Assembly (NCBI RefSeq): GCF_019510245.1
Contig: NZ_JAEKKT010000187.1
Coordinates: 18,288-82,287, forward strand
Origin: Streptomyces sp.
GTDB taxonomy: Bacteria > Actinomycetota > Actinomycetes > Streptomycetales > Streptomycetaceae
Direction: 5' to 3'
DNA length: 64,000 nucleotides
The notes under the pieces are model-generated. The model saw nothing but the letters and a program-made list of their open reading frames with translations, did not search any database and was not told the DNA's origin. Numbering within the stretch: position 1 is the stretch's first letter; each line of letters begins with the position of its first letter. Of this stretch, positions 7,714-16,083 are shown piece by piece. The position numbers and the translations under genes were made by a program.

Positions 7714-8522
7714 GGCGTTCGGCTCCCGTCGTTGGGTCGTGGCGACATCGTCGAGACGGGGCGTGCGGGGGCGCAATGCGGCTTCCGTGTCACGGAAGGG
7801 CGCTTGGAAAAGCCCTGGTGAGAGCCTTGATGCGAGGCGCCGTGCCGCCGCCCGCCGCTGACGGGGACAGCAGCCGTGCAGTGTGCCTGCACTGTCGGGC
7901 GGTGTTGATCTGTGACCACTCAATTGCGAACTATGTCCTTAATAGGCTTTCTCTAGCGCTTACTTGGCGGCATACGGCTGGTACAGCGGCAGAAGTTGTA
8001 TAGCTGCAGATCGAGAAGGAGAGTTGCTGTGATCGGAGGCCTCCGTTGCGAATCCGGGTCGAATTCGCCCTCCCGGGATGTTTTCGCAGGTCACGGTCAT
8101 GATTGGAAGGCGTAACCGGGTGACTGTGAAAGTGGTCGTGGGGCCGTGCAGCCTGGGATGCGGTCGCCAGCAGGTTCTTGGTCTGCTGGTGGTACACGCT
8201 CGCCGTCGCCTCTGACCTGAGGCAAGGGGAGGAATCGTCTGCTGCTGGGCCGAGTTGGCCGCACCTGGTCCGGATCTTTGCGCGTGATCTGCGGTGTTGG
8301 CGTGGGAGTCCTGCGGTACCACATCGCACATGTCGTAGAACGCGTCCAGGGGCGTCCATTCAGTCCCATGCGGACATGCATGTCCAGTTTCGGGATCCTG
8401 TGCTGGGAGGGTGTCCACGGGGTTTGTGACTCGCCGGTGACAGCTGGCAGCGCGACGAAGCCCCGGGCTCACCCGCTGTGCTCAGCGTAGGTTCGTAATA
8501 CGGATGTCTTTTTCTCCTTGGC
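7714..8522. other. No supportable gene
   Basis: About 800 nt with only spurious reading frames of Arg/Pro/Thr-rich, low-complexity composition. I see no ribosome-site-linked ORF with family resemblance, no RNA gene and no strong hairpin. The segment next to 7714 is likely the promoter for the 14-codon ORF and rep. Confidence 0.4.
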
Positions 8523-8562
8523 GATGGCCTGTGTCCGGCCCAAGGGACAACGTGATGAGACG
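8523..8562. repeat. 40-nt repeat, copy 1 (partner at 26243-26282)
   Basis: GATGGCCTGTGTCCGGCCCA and the following 20 nt match 26243-26282 with about 5 differences. The core TGTCC-N8-GGACA is itself an inverted repeat, followed by GATGAGACG in both copies. This copy lies just before an IS5-type transposase relic, so it may be an element end or target. Confidence 0.5.
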
Positions 8563-8639
8563 TCCGTGTGCCCGTTCACTCGTCGTGGTGCTGTTCCCGG
8601 TGTCGCTCTGTGCAGTGGCACCCGCCCCACCGATCCGGG

Positions 8640-8939
8640 GCAAGTGCGGCCAGCCGTTACACCGTCCCCGGCGCATCTACGCCGACCGCGGCTACGACCA
8701 CAACGTCTACCGCGACAGGGTCCGCCTGTTCCGGATCAGGTCGCACATCGCCCATCGCGGCACCGAACACTGGCTCTGGCTTGGGCATACACCGCTGGGT
8801 CGTCGAGGGCGCGACCGCGCTGCTGCACTGGTTCCGCCGCCTGCGCATCCGCTGGGAACGCCGCGACGACATCCACCAAGCCTTGATCACCCTCGGCTGC
8901 GTCATCATCTGCTGGCGACAACTCATGACCTCGTCCTGA
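8640..8939 (+). pseudogene. IS5-family transposase C-terminal remnant
   Basis: One frame reads RRIYADRGYDHNVYRDRVRL, typical of IS5-group DDE transposases around the second catalytic region. It must shift at about 8775 to continue IHRWVVEGATALLHWFRRLR and then LITLGCVIICWRQL, the usual C-terminal block with the catalytic Glu region. Only the last ~100 residues of a ~270-residue protein remain. Confidence 0.75.
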
Positions 8940-8975
8940 TTCGAGTCCTGAGCCGTGCGCGGATAACCTCCGCCC

Positions 8976-9480
8976 GTGGACCCAGACGATCTCATACGCA
9001 GCATCCAACGCTGTTCCATGTGGCCGGCGACGGGGCCTGGCCCAACATTCAAGAGCACGGCCTGCTGAGCACCGCCGCGGTGGTGGACCTGTACGGGCCG
9101 TAGGAGGAGACTCGGACCGAGGTGTTGAGCTCCGTGCGCACGAGGAGCATCCCACTGCAGAGGCAGGGGCTCAGTCCGGTGGTCGTGCGGGAGCAGGGCC
9201 CACTGCGGCTCCTTCCTCCCCGTGTGGCCGACGACACGACGGAGCAGCAGTTCCCGGATGCGCTGAACGGGAGGGTCTTCTTCTGGCTGGCGCAGGAGCG
9301 GCTCATGAAGCTTGCCAAGGCCGGGCCATATCGCAAGTTCCCGCAGACAGTGTTGTCGTTCTCCACGGCCGAGATGCTTGAGACCTACAGCGATCGTGTG
9401 CGACTCGCGCCCTACAACACGGGCAGTACCCGCTCCACGCGGGGACTCTCTGCGGCCAACGGGTCGCACTTCTTGCTTCT
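8976..9480 (+). pseudogene. DUF7002-like protein, frameshifted remnant
   Basis: A GTG at about 8976 starts VDPDDLIRSIQ, then the frame must shift to read LFHVAGDGAWPNIQEHGLL to a stop at 9101. A third frame continues RSIPLQRQGLSPVVVREQGP, LNGRVFFWLAQERLMKLA and LPYNTGSTR-like sequence to about 9435. The order (hearth-like LFHVA start, VFFWLxxERL, NTGST end) matches DUF7002 proteins of actinomycetes, whose activity is unknown to me. At least two frame breaks make it a relic. Confidence 0.55.
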
Positions 9481-9607
9481 GCAAAGTTCAGCGTCTTTGG
9501 AGGCGTCTGCGGCACTGCCTGTCCCCGCGAGGTTGCGCAGATCGCGGACTGCGTGGACGCGACCTCGGACGGCAGACCGCGGTGATCGCCGACCGAGGCC
9601 GTGTCGG

Positions 9608-10222
9608 TTACCTGCTCAGGCCGCGCATCAGCGCGGCGAGGCCGCCGAAGAACTCTTGGCCGGCGGTCACGTCCCGCGCGTGGTGCGCGGTCTCGGCCAG
9701 GCGCGGGAACTCGGTCGGCGGCAGTGCGGAGATGGCGACCGTGCCCTCGCCCGCCAAGGGCCCCAGGTGCTCCAGCTGGATGGCTCCGATGACGTAGCTC
9801 AGCAGGGCCCGCAGTGCGATGACGCGTGGTGTGCCGTCGAAGCCGGCTTCGACCAGAACAGTGAGCACCGCTTCCGACCAGCACAGCACCCCGTGGGACC
9901 GATGCCGGTGGGTGACCGTCAGCGGCACGACGGCGGGATGGGCGCTGACGGCGTCGCGCAGGCGCCGCACCAGGGTCTCGATCCGCTCCTGCCATGACAT
10001 GTCTGGGGGCGGCGGCTCGGTGTCGACGGTTCCCAGCACGAACTCGACCACCAGCCGTTCGAGTTCCTCGCGGTCGGCCACGTAGCGGTAGAGCCCCATC
10101 GTGCTCATGCGCAGTTCCTTGGCGACCGTGCGCATCGACAGACCGGCGAGACCGTCGCGATCCAGGACGGTGAGGGCGGCCGAGGCGAGCTGATCCGGCG
10201 TGAGCGAACGGGGGCGAGGCAT
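9608..10222 (-). CDS. TetR/AcrR-family repressor
   Basis: The product is 204 residues, MPRPRSLTPDQLASAALTVL, with an N-terminal TetR DNA-binding domain (LSMRTVAKELRMSTMGLYRY at about 28-47) and a TetR_C-type all-helical ligand domain. It is transcribed away from the peroxiredoxin-like gene. A 19-bp-arm palindrome lies 12 nt upstream of its start codon, so it probably represses both itself and the divergent gene. The ATG at 10222 is preferred over upstream starts because those would read through the palindrome. Confidence 0.9.
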   Translation of the reverse strand: MPRPRSLTPDQLASAALTVLDRDGLAGLSMRTVAKELRMSTMGLYRYVADREELERLVVEFVLGTVDTEPPPPDMSWQERIETLVRRLRDAVSAHPAVVPLTVTHRHRSHGVLCWSEAVLTVLVEAGFDGTPRVIALRALLSYVIGAIQLEHLGPLAGEGTVAISALPPTEFPRLAETAHHARDVTAGQEFFGGLAALMRGLSR

Positions 10223-10233
10223 GGCAGTTGACA

Positions 10234-10275
10234 GCGTACGGCATACGCCTACGCTGGTAGGCGTATGCCGTACGC
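10234..10275. promoter_or_regulatory. TetR operator, 19-bp perfect inverted repeat
   Basis: GCGTACGGCATACGCCTAC (10234-10252), a 4-nt spacer, and its exact complement (10257-10275) lie between divergent start codons at 10222 and 10296. Each arm itself contains overlapping GGCATACGCC/GCGTATGCC-type sub-palindromes, compatible with binding of two TetR dimers. Confidence 0.85.
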
Positions 10276-10295
10276 CTAAAAGAAGGGGGAGTAGC

Positions 10296-10916
10296 ATGCG
10301 GACGCCTCGAAGGCCCATACGGCCAGGGACCTTAGGACCCGGTGCCGTTGTCGATGCCCATGACCTCACGGCCGTCTCGGGCGCCCCGGTCGCCGTGCCC
10401 GACCGTGACTGGCTGACACATCTTCAGTTCCGGCGGTTCGCCGGCTGCCCGATCTGCAACCTGCACCTTCAGTCGGTGGTGCGACGGCACGCGGAGATCG
10501 CTCAAGTCGGAATCCGCGAGGTCGTGGTCTTCCACTCGCCCGCCGAGGAACTGCGGCATTACGTGGCCGACTTCCCCTTCGCCGTCATAGCCGATCCCAC
10601 CAAGCGCCTGTACGCCGAGTTCGGCGTCGAGTCGGCACCACGAGCACTACTGAGCCCGCGCGCCTGGGCACCGACCGCCCGGGCCGTCCTGCGCAGTGCG
10701 TGGCGGATCCTCCGCGGGCAGGAGCGTCCGCCGGCCCGCAGGCAGCCCGGCGGGCGGCTCGGCCTTCCCGCCGACTTCCTGATCGCGCCCGACGGCCGCA
10801 TCCTGGCCGCCACGTACGGCGAACACGCCTACGACCAGTGGTCGGTCGACCACCTGCTCGAACTGGCAACCCGAACACCGCTGCCATCAGGACCTCGTCG
10901 CGAAGGAAAGTCATGA
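10296..10916 (+). CDS. Peroxiredoxin-like (AhpC/TSA-type) protein
   Basis: The 206-residue thioredoxin-fold protein has its redox motif in FRRFAGCPICNLHL (CPIC at about residues 47-50), followed by VREVVVFHSP-type and FPFAVIADPTKRLYAEFGV peroxiredoxin-like elements and a final LPADFLIAPDGRI strand. It is likely a thiol-dependent peroxidase or redox protein reducing an organic substrate; the substrate is unknown. The start is set by AAGGGGGAG seven nucleotides before ATG. It is divergent from, and presumably controlled by, the TetR gene, and ends in a strong terminator. Confidence 0.8.
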   Translation: MRTPRRPIRPGTLGPGAVVDAHDLTAVSGAPVAVPDRDWLTHLQFRRFAGCPICNLHLQSVVRRHAEIAQVGIREVVVFHSPAEELRHYVADFPFAVIADPTKRLYAEFGVESAPRALLSPRAWAPTARAVLRSAWRILRGQERPPARRQPGGRLGLPADFLIAPDGRILAATYGEHAYDQWSVDHLLELATRTPLPSGPRREGKS

Positions 10917-10990
10917 GTGAGATCTGCCAGTGACAGGGCAAGGCTCGCCGGGGAGCATGCCGGCGGGGCCTCTGCGCGGACCCGTGAGGT

Positions 10991-11028
10991 GACGAAGCCG
11001 CACCGGAGATCGCCGGTGCGGCTTCGTC
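10991..11028 (+). terminator. 16-bp perfect hairpin terminator
   Basis: GACGAAGCCGCACCGG (10991-11006) pairs exactly with 11013-11028 around a 6-nt loop, 75 nt after the peroxiredoxin-like gene. The rest of 10917-11240 has no supportable gene; it holds an ACCCGTCC motif repeated three times at about 11127-11150. Confidence 0.8.
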
Positions 11029-11240
11029 GTGAGATCGGTTGCGTCGGCGCGCACCATGCAGTCGGCGGCCTATGCGGTTTCCTGCATGCTCTCGGGGCGT
11101 GCACCGGATTTGGGGTTGCACCCGTCCACCCGTCCACCCGTCCTGCCCGGGAGCGGCCGGTGGTCGTAGTGCTTTCTTCCGAGGCGCACTGCGTCGAGAG
11201 ACCGATCCGCTCGCGACTCGGCGTCCCTAGGGTGATTCAC

Positions 11241-11729
11241 ATGAGCGACGCAGCGCAGAAGACCTCCCGCGACCGTGCTCTGGACGTCGTCCGGGGTTAC
11301 GCGCACCACGACCCCGTCGCGGTGCGCGAGGCGCTGGACGGTCTGTACGCGGGCGGCTCGTTGGAGGTGTACGCCATCTTGAACGGCCTGTTGCGCTCCA
11401 CCATCAGCATCATGGAGCTGACCGGCAGGCCGTGGCGGCTGGACGACCTGGTGCGGCGGGCAGACGAGATCGCCGTCTCGGCCCCACCGCACTACGAGTT
11501 CGCCGTGGCGGAGGCGACGCGGGCGTGGGCCCGCGGAGACGAGTCGGCGATGCGCGCGGCCTCGTGCCGGGACCTCACCGGTGCTGTGCACATCACGGCG
11601 GTCGGCGTCACCGTTCTGGGGCTGGCGGTGTGGGGCCGGACCGGTTTCCTCGATGTGCTCGCGGAGTTCCACGAGGCCGCACGCACCATCGCCGACGAGC
11701 AGGTCTACGACATCTCCGAGCGCTCATAA
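11241..11729 (+). CDS. Conserved hypothetical actinomycete protein
   Basis: The 162-residue soluble protein starts MSDAAQKTSRDRALDVVRGY and has an AGGGTG ribosome site. It is largely helical and has no signal peptide or clear catalytic motif. A central hydrophobic stretch AVHITAVGVTVLGLAVWG (about 118-135) is too short and mixed to be a confident membrane span. An upstream in-frame extension to 10917 is not used because it crosses a terminator. I do not recognise the family. Confidence 0.6.
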   Translation: MSDAAQKTSRDRALDVVRGYAHHDPVAVREALDGLYAGGSLEVYAILNGLLRSTISIMELTGRPWRLDDLVRRADEIAVSAPPHYEFAVAEATRAWARGDESAMRAASCRDLTGAVHITAVGVTVLGLAVWGRTGFLDVLAEFHEAARTIADEQVYDISERS

Positions 11730-11812
11730 CCCCGCGCCCCCTGACTCTCGCCGGCTTCGTCGTCGATGCCACCTGTCTGCGGAGCCGGCGAGAACCCCCT
11801 CCCAGGACACAC

Positions 11813-12382
11813 ATGAACTTCCAGACCCCGCTGTCGGCTCTGTTCCCCGGAACCTCAGGTCGGCTCCTCACCGCCCTCGTCGGCCATCACATCGCCCAGG
11901 CGGACAGAGCCCTGCCCCTCGAGGAGTTGTCCAGGAACGCAGCGGTGACGTCGACGCAGTTGGAAGCGGCGCTCTTTCGCCTTGGTCTGCTCGGCCTCAT
12001 CGCGCCCAGGCGCAAGGGGGAAGCCGTACATCTCGTCACCGGTCACATCGCCTGGGGCGCCCTGCGTCAGCTGGTAGACCTACGCGACGCCGTCATCGAC
12101 ATGGTCCGTCGGGAGGCACAGGCGCGCCTCCGACCGGCACCGCTCTACCTGGCCCTGACCGGCGCCGTCATCGAGGGAACGGCCACACATCCCGCAGACC
12201 TGTTGGAGCTGATCGTCGTCCCTCCGCCGACTGCTCAGCCCGACTGGCACGACGGCGTGGCCGCCCTGGTCTCCCACCTGTCCCGGGCACTGGGCAACGT
12301 CGTGGTCCACCGCACCGCTCAGGACACCGACGAGGCGGCGGCCAGGGGCGGGGCCAATGCCGTGCGCGTGTCCCTCCCGTGA
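11813..12382 (+). CDS. Winged-helix protein with a diverged C-terminal domain
   Basis: The 189-residue protein has a winged-helix-like N-terminus (LPLEELSRNAAVTSTQLEAAL, about 28-50; LGLIAPRRKGEAVHLVTGHIAWGALRQLVDLRDAV, about 55-90). Its C-terminal half (LYLALTGAVIEGTATHPADLLELIVV) has the strand pattern of a nucleotidyltransferase-like fold but lacks a GSxxRG motif, so it is probably catalytically inactive if related. It follows the hypothetical gene by 83 nt and may share its transcript. A regulator is the likeliest role. Confidence 0.5.
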   Translation: MNFQTPLSALFPGTSGRLLTALVGHHIAQADRALPLEELSRNAAVTSTQLEAALFRLGLLGLIAPRRKGEAVHLVTGHIAWGALRQLVDLRDAVIDMVRREAQARLRPAPLYLALTGAVIEGTATHPADLLELIVVPPPTAQPDWHDGVAALVSHLSRALGNVVVHRTAQDTDEAAARGGANAVRVSLP

Positions 12383-12407
12383 GAGCGGACGCACTGGAGA
12401 GGGACGT

Positions 12408-13010
12408 TCATCGTTCGTTGGCCTCGGTCACCCGCCGTACCAGATCCGCCCAAGTGGCCTGAAGGCGCAGGGTGGTGACCTGGTCGTCGGTGCGCAGGTG
12501 GTCGAGGGTCTCCAGGTCGACAAAGGCGAGCAGAGCGTGGGCGAGCATGGTGCGGTCGCCCACGACTCCCGCCTCCCCCAGCAGCGAGGTGACGTGGTTG
12601 CGGAAGGCCCGGCCGTAGTGTGAGGTCTGGCGGCGCTCGCTGGAGACCAGGCGCCCCAGTACCGGGCCCAGGTCCGTCTCGTCGGCGACTCGCGCGATCA
12701 GGGCGTGCCCGAACGCGATCAGCCGGTCACTGGCGGGCGCCCCCGGCCCCAGCGGCGGCAGACCGAGGGTGTACGCCTCGTAAAACTCCGCCTCGACGTC
12801 GTTCAAGAGAGCCAGCAACAGGCCATCGCGGTCACCGAACCGACGAAACAGCGTGCCCTTGCCCACCCCGGCCACCTGCGCGACCTCGTGCATCGTCACA
12901 TGCTCGGCACCCCGCTCGGCCACCAGCCAGGCGGCCGCCTCCAGGAGCCGGGCACGGTTGCGCGCGGCGTCGGCCCGCTCACCCGTGAGGTTCTCCGGCG
13001 GATCGGTCAC
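12408..13010 (-). CDS. TetR-family regulator coupled to a Rieske ferredoxin
   Basis: The 200-residue protein starts at GTG 13010 (VTDPPENLTGERADAARN) and overlaps the stop of the Rieske gene by 4 nt (GTGA). The DNA-binding domain is VTMHEVAQVAGVGKGTLFRR (about residues 37-56), typical of TetR proteins, with a helical ligand domain behind it. As the second gene of a coupled pair it probably autoregulates the Rieske gene. The ligand is unknown. Confidence 0.85.
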   Translation of the reverse strand: MTDPPENLTGERADAARNRARLLEAAAWLVAERGAEHVTMHEVAQVAGVGKGTLFRRFGDRDGLLLALLNDVEAEFYEAYTLGLPPLGPGAPASDRLIAFGHALIARVADETDLGPVLGRLVSSERRQTSHYGRAFRNHVTSLLGEAGVVGDRTMLAHALLAFVDLETLDHLRTDDQVTTLRLQATWADLVRRVTEANER

Positions 13011-13339
13011 CGACCACCCCGCGGCACGATCTCGACGTACACGCTTGCGTCCTCGACCCGCACCGGATACACCGGCACGGGCTGGGTCGCCGGCGGGTCC
13101 AGGGGCTTGCCGCTGCGCAGGTCGAAGCGGGAACCGTGCAGCCAGCACTCGACCGTGCACCCCTCCACCTCGCCTTCGGAGAGCGACACAGCGCTGTGCG
13201 AGCACACGTCGTGGATCGCGAACACCTCGTCCCCGGTCAGCACGAGCGAGACGGGCACGCCCTCCGCCTCGAACCGCCGGCGCACGCCCTCTTCCAGCGT
13301 GTCGAACCGGCAGAGGTACGTGTAGCCGCTGATGGGCAT
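13007..13339 (-). CDS. Rieske [2Fe-2S] ferredoxin-type protein
   Basis: The 110-residue protein has one Rieske domain: CSHSAVSLSEGEVEG and CWLHGSRFD give the C-x-H...C-x2-H ligand set for a 2Fe-2S cluster. This size matches stand-alone Rieske ferredoxins that feed electrons to ring-hydroxylating oxygenases or P450s, but no such enzyme is adjacent. GAGGAG precedes the ATG (MPISGYTYLCRF). It is first in an operon with a TetR gene. Confidence 0.85.
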   Translation of the reverse strand: MPISGYTYLCRFDTLEEGVRRRFEAEGVPVSLVLTGDEVFAIHDVCSHSAVSLSEGEVEGCTVECWLHGSRFDLRSGKPLDPPATQPVPVYPVRVEDASVYVEIVPRGGR

Positions 13340-13725
13340 CGAACTCCTCGAAAGCATCCAGCACCCGGGGTGACCAGGCTGTTCCCCCAAGCTAGTGACC
13401 GGAACCGCTGTCGTTACCGGCCTCCGGTCCGAACTGCGCTCAGCCCATGGTCCTAGGGCACTACGAGCCGAGGCCGACGAGTACACCTTTCTCTGCGGAC
13501 CCGTGCCTGCCCGCTTCATACTCGGCCGCAGCCCGATCCCCCATCGCACGTCCGGCCAGGCCGCCTCGGAGCAGACTGCGCGGCATAGCACGCCCCCATG
13601 CGGTGGGGTGATACGCCGTCAGGACTCCTGAGCGCCGCGCGGATACGTGGCTTGTCGTGCCCACGGCCGCGACAGGCCGGTGAGCAGGCGCCCTGTCGGT
13701 GCGGCGGCACAACTCGCGCCCATGG
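13340..13725. other. Intergenic region, no supportable gene
   Basis: It separates the Rieske start codon from the end of the next TetR gene. It contains the Rieske promoter region near 13340-13450. The reading frames in 13461-13712 look like chance frames; one (MPRSLLRGGLAG) may be the start of a lost membrane protein but is not sustained. Confidence 0.4.
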
Positions 13726-14349
13726 CTATGATCCGGTTCCGGTCGCAGTGTGCGGCCGCGGCAGGGCGCCTGACCGTTTCAGGGTGGTGAGCCACTGCGC
13801 GACGACGGCGTCGACGAAGGTGTCGGTGACCTGGCCGCGGTCGAGGAAGAGCCGGGCGAGCACGGGGCCGTAGAGCAACGTGAATTCGTCGTCGTCGACA
13901 TGGACGCCGGATGGTTCCAGCAGTCTGTTCAGGTCCGCGTGCCGGTCCTCGATGATGCGGGCGAGCGCCTGGGCGCTGTCGGGGTCGTGGTCGGCCTGGG
14001 CGGTGACCGCGAGGACGGCGGCACGGATGGCGGCGTCGCTGTTGCCGTCGCGCAGACTCCTCACCCAGGCGGTGGCCACGGCCCGCACATCGCTGCCGGG
14101 TTGGGGATAGGGACCGAGGTCGGGCCCTTCGAGTATCAGATCGCACAGCAGGGTGGCGCGGTTGGGCCAGTGCCGGTAGAGGGTCTGACGGGTGACGTCT
14201 GCCCGCTCGGCCAGCAGCGCGTAGGTCAGTCCGGTCGGCCCGACCTGCGGCAGCAGCTCACGCGCGATCGTCAGGATGCGGGTGCGGGTGCGCTGGACGC
14301 GGGGGTTGCTCAGGCTCGGTCGGCGGCGGTGGACAGGCGTCGAGGACAT
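13726..14349 (-). CDS. TetR-family regulator
   Basis: The 207-residue protein has an N-terminal TetR HTH (LTYALLAERADVTRQTLYRHW at about 41-61) and a TetR_C-type C-terminal domain (LFLDRGQVTDTFVDAVVAQWL). Just upstream of its start (14370-14388) is a CATACG-TAG-CGTGTG element that recurs upstream of the quinone-reductase gene at 17036-17054, so this TetR probably controls the local oxidoreductase as well as itself. Confidence 0.88.
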   Translation of the reverse strand: MSSTPVHRRRPSLSNPRVQRTRTRILTIARELLPQVGPTGLTYALLAERADVTRQTLYRHWPNRATLLCDLILEGPDLGPYPQPGSDVRAVATAWVRSLRDGNSDAAIRAAVLAVTAQADHDPDSAQALARIIEDRHADLNRLLEPSGVHVDDDEFTLLYGPVLARLFLDRGQVTDTFVDAVVAQWLTTLKRSGALPRPHTATGTGS

Positions 14350-14369
14350 GAGGCCAATCTACCTAAAGC

Positions 14370-14388
14370 ATACGTAGCGTGTGATAGG
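14370..14388. promoter_or_regulatory. Putative TetR operator, copy 1
   Basis: CATACGTAGCGTGTGATAG is an imperfect palindrome around CATACG-TAG-CGTGTG, starting about 20 nt upstream of the TetR ATG at 14349. It matches 16 of 19 positions of the element at 17036-17054. Confidence 0.6.
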
Positions 14389-14555
14389 TCGTGGTCGCAC
14401 GTACGACACGTCGCTCAGGCTGCGTGATGGAGTGGGAGAAGACCACGCACTTTCCGTGCCACGCGTAGCGCAGGATGGTCACCCGCCGGCGGGGCTGATC
14501 AGTGCGGAGTGCTGGAATGGGGCCGGTAGGAGTTTCTGCGCGACACGGGCGGCAG

Positions 14556-15197
14556 TCAGCGGCCGAGAGAGGAGAGTGCACCCCGCACCCTGCCGGCCCA
14601 GTCATCGCCGTCGTGCAGGTCGTGCGCCCCGACACCCCCGGGAGCGGCGCTGGAGGCCACCACGTCCGGCCGCAGCGAGGCGATCAGCTCCAGGCTGTTG
14701 GCCAGTGCGTCCGGGTCGCTGAACGGCAGGTTCCCGGCAGCCCATGTGCCGTCACGCTCGGTATAGAGGGTGTCGCCGGTGAACAGATAACGCTCGCCAC
14801 GCGCACCACTCACGAGGTAGCAGGTGCTGCCCGGGGTATGGCCAGGCGTAGGGATGACCTCCACTCCGTTCTCGTCCACCTGCCGGCGATCCAGCCAGAC
14901 GCCGTCCTCGGCGACGTTCGCGATCCGCTTGGCGTCACCGCGCCCGGCGTGCAGCCGAGCCCCGAAACGCCTCGCGATCTCGCGCACCATCGGCCCGGCC
15001 TCGTCGTGATGGCTCAGATACTGGTGCGCAACCCCGCCCAGCCGCTCGATCTCATCGAAGTCCGCGTCAGTGACGGTCGAGTAGAACAGGACGTTGCCTC
15101 CGGACGGCGGCGTCCACAGGTACGCGTGCGTGGTCAGTCCCGGAAACGGGGACTCGCCCCGGGTCTCCCACAGGTCTTCACGGATCTTCTTGAGCAT
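14556..15197 (-). CDS. MBL-fold metallo-hydrolase
   Basis: The 213-residue protein carries a diverged metallo-beta-lactamase core: LSHHDEAGPMVREIA (in place of HxHxDH), VIPTPGHTPGSTCYLV (third metal His) and LFTGDTLYT (bridging Asp). A terminal His region is not obvious. It resembles short MBL proteins of the glyoxalase II-like group, often single-domain hydrolases of thioesters or lactones. A GGAGG site precedes ATG. It lies between the TetR gene and a SnoaL-like gene on the same strand. Substrate unknown. Confidence 0.8.
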   Translation of the reverse strand: MLKKIREDLWETRGESPFPGLTTHAYLWTPPSGGNVLFYSTVTDADFDEIERLGGVAHQYLSHHDEAGPMVREIARRFGARLHAGRGDAKRIANVAEDGVWLDRRQVDENGVEVIPTPGHTPGSTCYLVSGARGERYLFTGDTLYTERDGTWAAGNLPFSDPDALANSLELIASLRPDVVASSAAPGGVGAHDLHDGDDWAGRVRGALSSLGR

Positions 15198-15532
15198 CGG
15201 AACCTCCCGGGCGGGTCGTTCACATCAACCAGCTCGGCCGGAAGAACTTCAAGCAGCCTGCTGGATACAAGTCTGATGGAGATTGCTGTCGGCACCTGCT
15301 TGTGGGCCGGTTGCCGGCTCCACGGTGCTGACGCGGTCGGATTGCTCCTCTGTCCCGCCGTCGCGCCGTCGCTCCGGGGCCGGTGAGTGCGGTTCGGCGC
15401 ACGAAGGCGGTCCTTCGGAGCCCGAAATGCAGGTCCGGACTGCGTTGCGGGAATCGGGGTGCCGGCCGTGCCTGTCTGCTCTGATCGGGTACGGCCGGCA
15501 CCTGCAGTCGGTGGGTCGGTGTCCGATTCGGT

Positions 15533-16003
15533 TCAGTTGCCGAGGGCGGCGTAGACCTTGGCAAGGTCGAACATGTTGTGGACGGAGACGAACTTCTCCG
15601 AGGCGATGTCGATGGTGAAGATCGAGGTCGCCGGCACCGCGATACGCGTCACCTCGGAGCCCGTGTCGATGGAGAAGGTCGGCAGGGCGGTAGAGGCGAC
15701 GGTCACGGTGGAGGCGGACCGGGCCGGCGCCAGGTCCACCGGCACGATGTCACCCATCAGCGGGGTGTTCCAGACCTCGATCTTCGTGTGCCTGACGGAG
15801 ACGTTCTGGAAGAGCTGTGCCGTGAACGCCTTGATGGCCTCGACGGTCACGATGGGGTCGTCGGCGTTGAACTGCAGCGTCGTGTCCGGGGCGACGAGGT
15901 AGTTGTCGGCGACGCGGGCGGCGTCCCGGGAGTCGACGGAGTCGTAGTACTCCTGGACGATCCGGAGGACGTCGGCGACAGGGATCGCGGTCTTGGTGCT
16001 CAT
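15533..16003 (-). CDS. SnoaL/NTF2-like protein
   Basis: The 156-residue cone-fold protein (MSTKTAIPVADVLRIVQEYY) has the NTF2/SnoaL pattern: N-terminal helix, YYDSVDSRDAARVADNYLV, strand-rich middle and an FVSVHNMFDLAKVYAAL tail. Members are small isomerases, cyclases or ligand-binding proteins. The single domain gives no substrate. It is 80 nt downstream of the quinone reductase on the same strand and probably shares its transcript. Confidence 0.75.
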   Translation of the reverse strand: MSTKTAIPVADVLRIVQEYYDSVDSRDAARVADNYLVAPDTTLQFNADDPIVTVEAIKAFTAQLFQNVSVRHTKIEVWNTPLMGDIVPVDLAPARSASTVTVASTALPTFSIDTGSEVTRIAVPATSIFTIDIASEKFVSVHNMFDLAKVYAALGN

Positions 16004-16083
16004 GAATGGTTCGCTTTTCTGTTCATGCGGAGAAAATGATCTCTCCGCAGGGGGCTCTGGGGCCGGCTGAGGGAGCTGCCGGG

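Noticed and set aside
7960..8472. 170-codon minus-strand frame
   Set aside because: No ribosome site, no recognisable motif, and mixed low-complexity composition.
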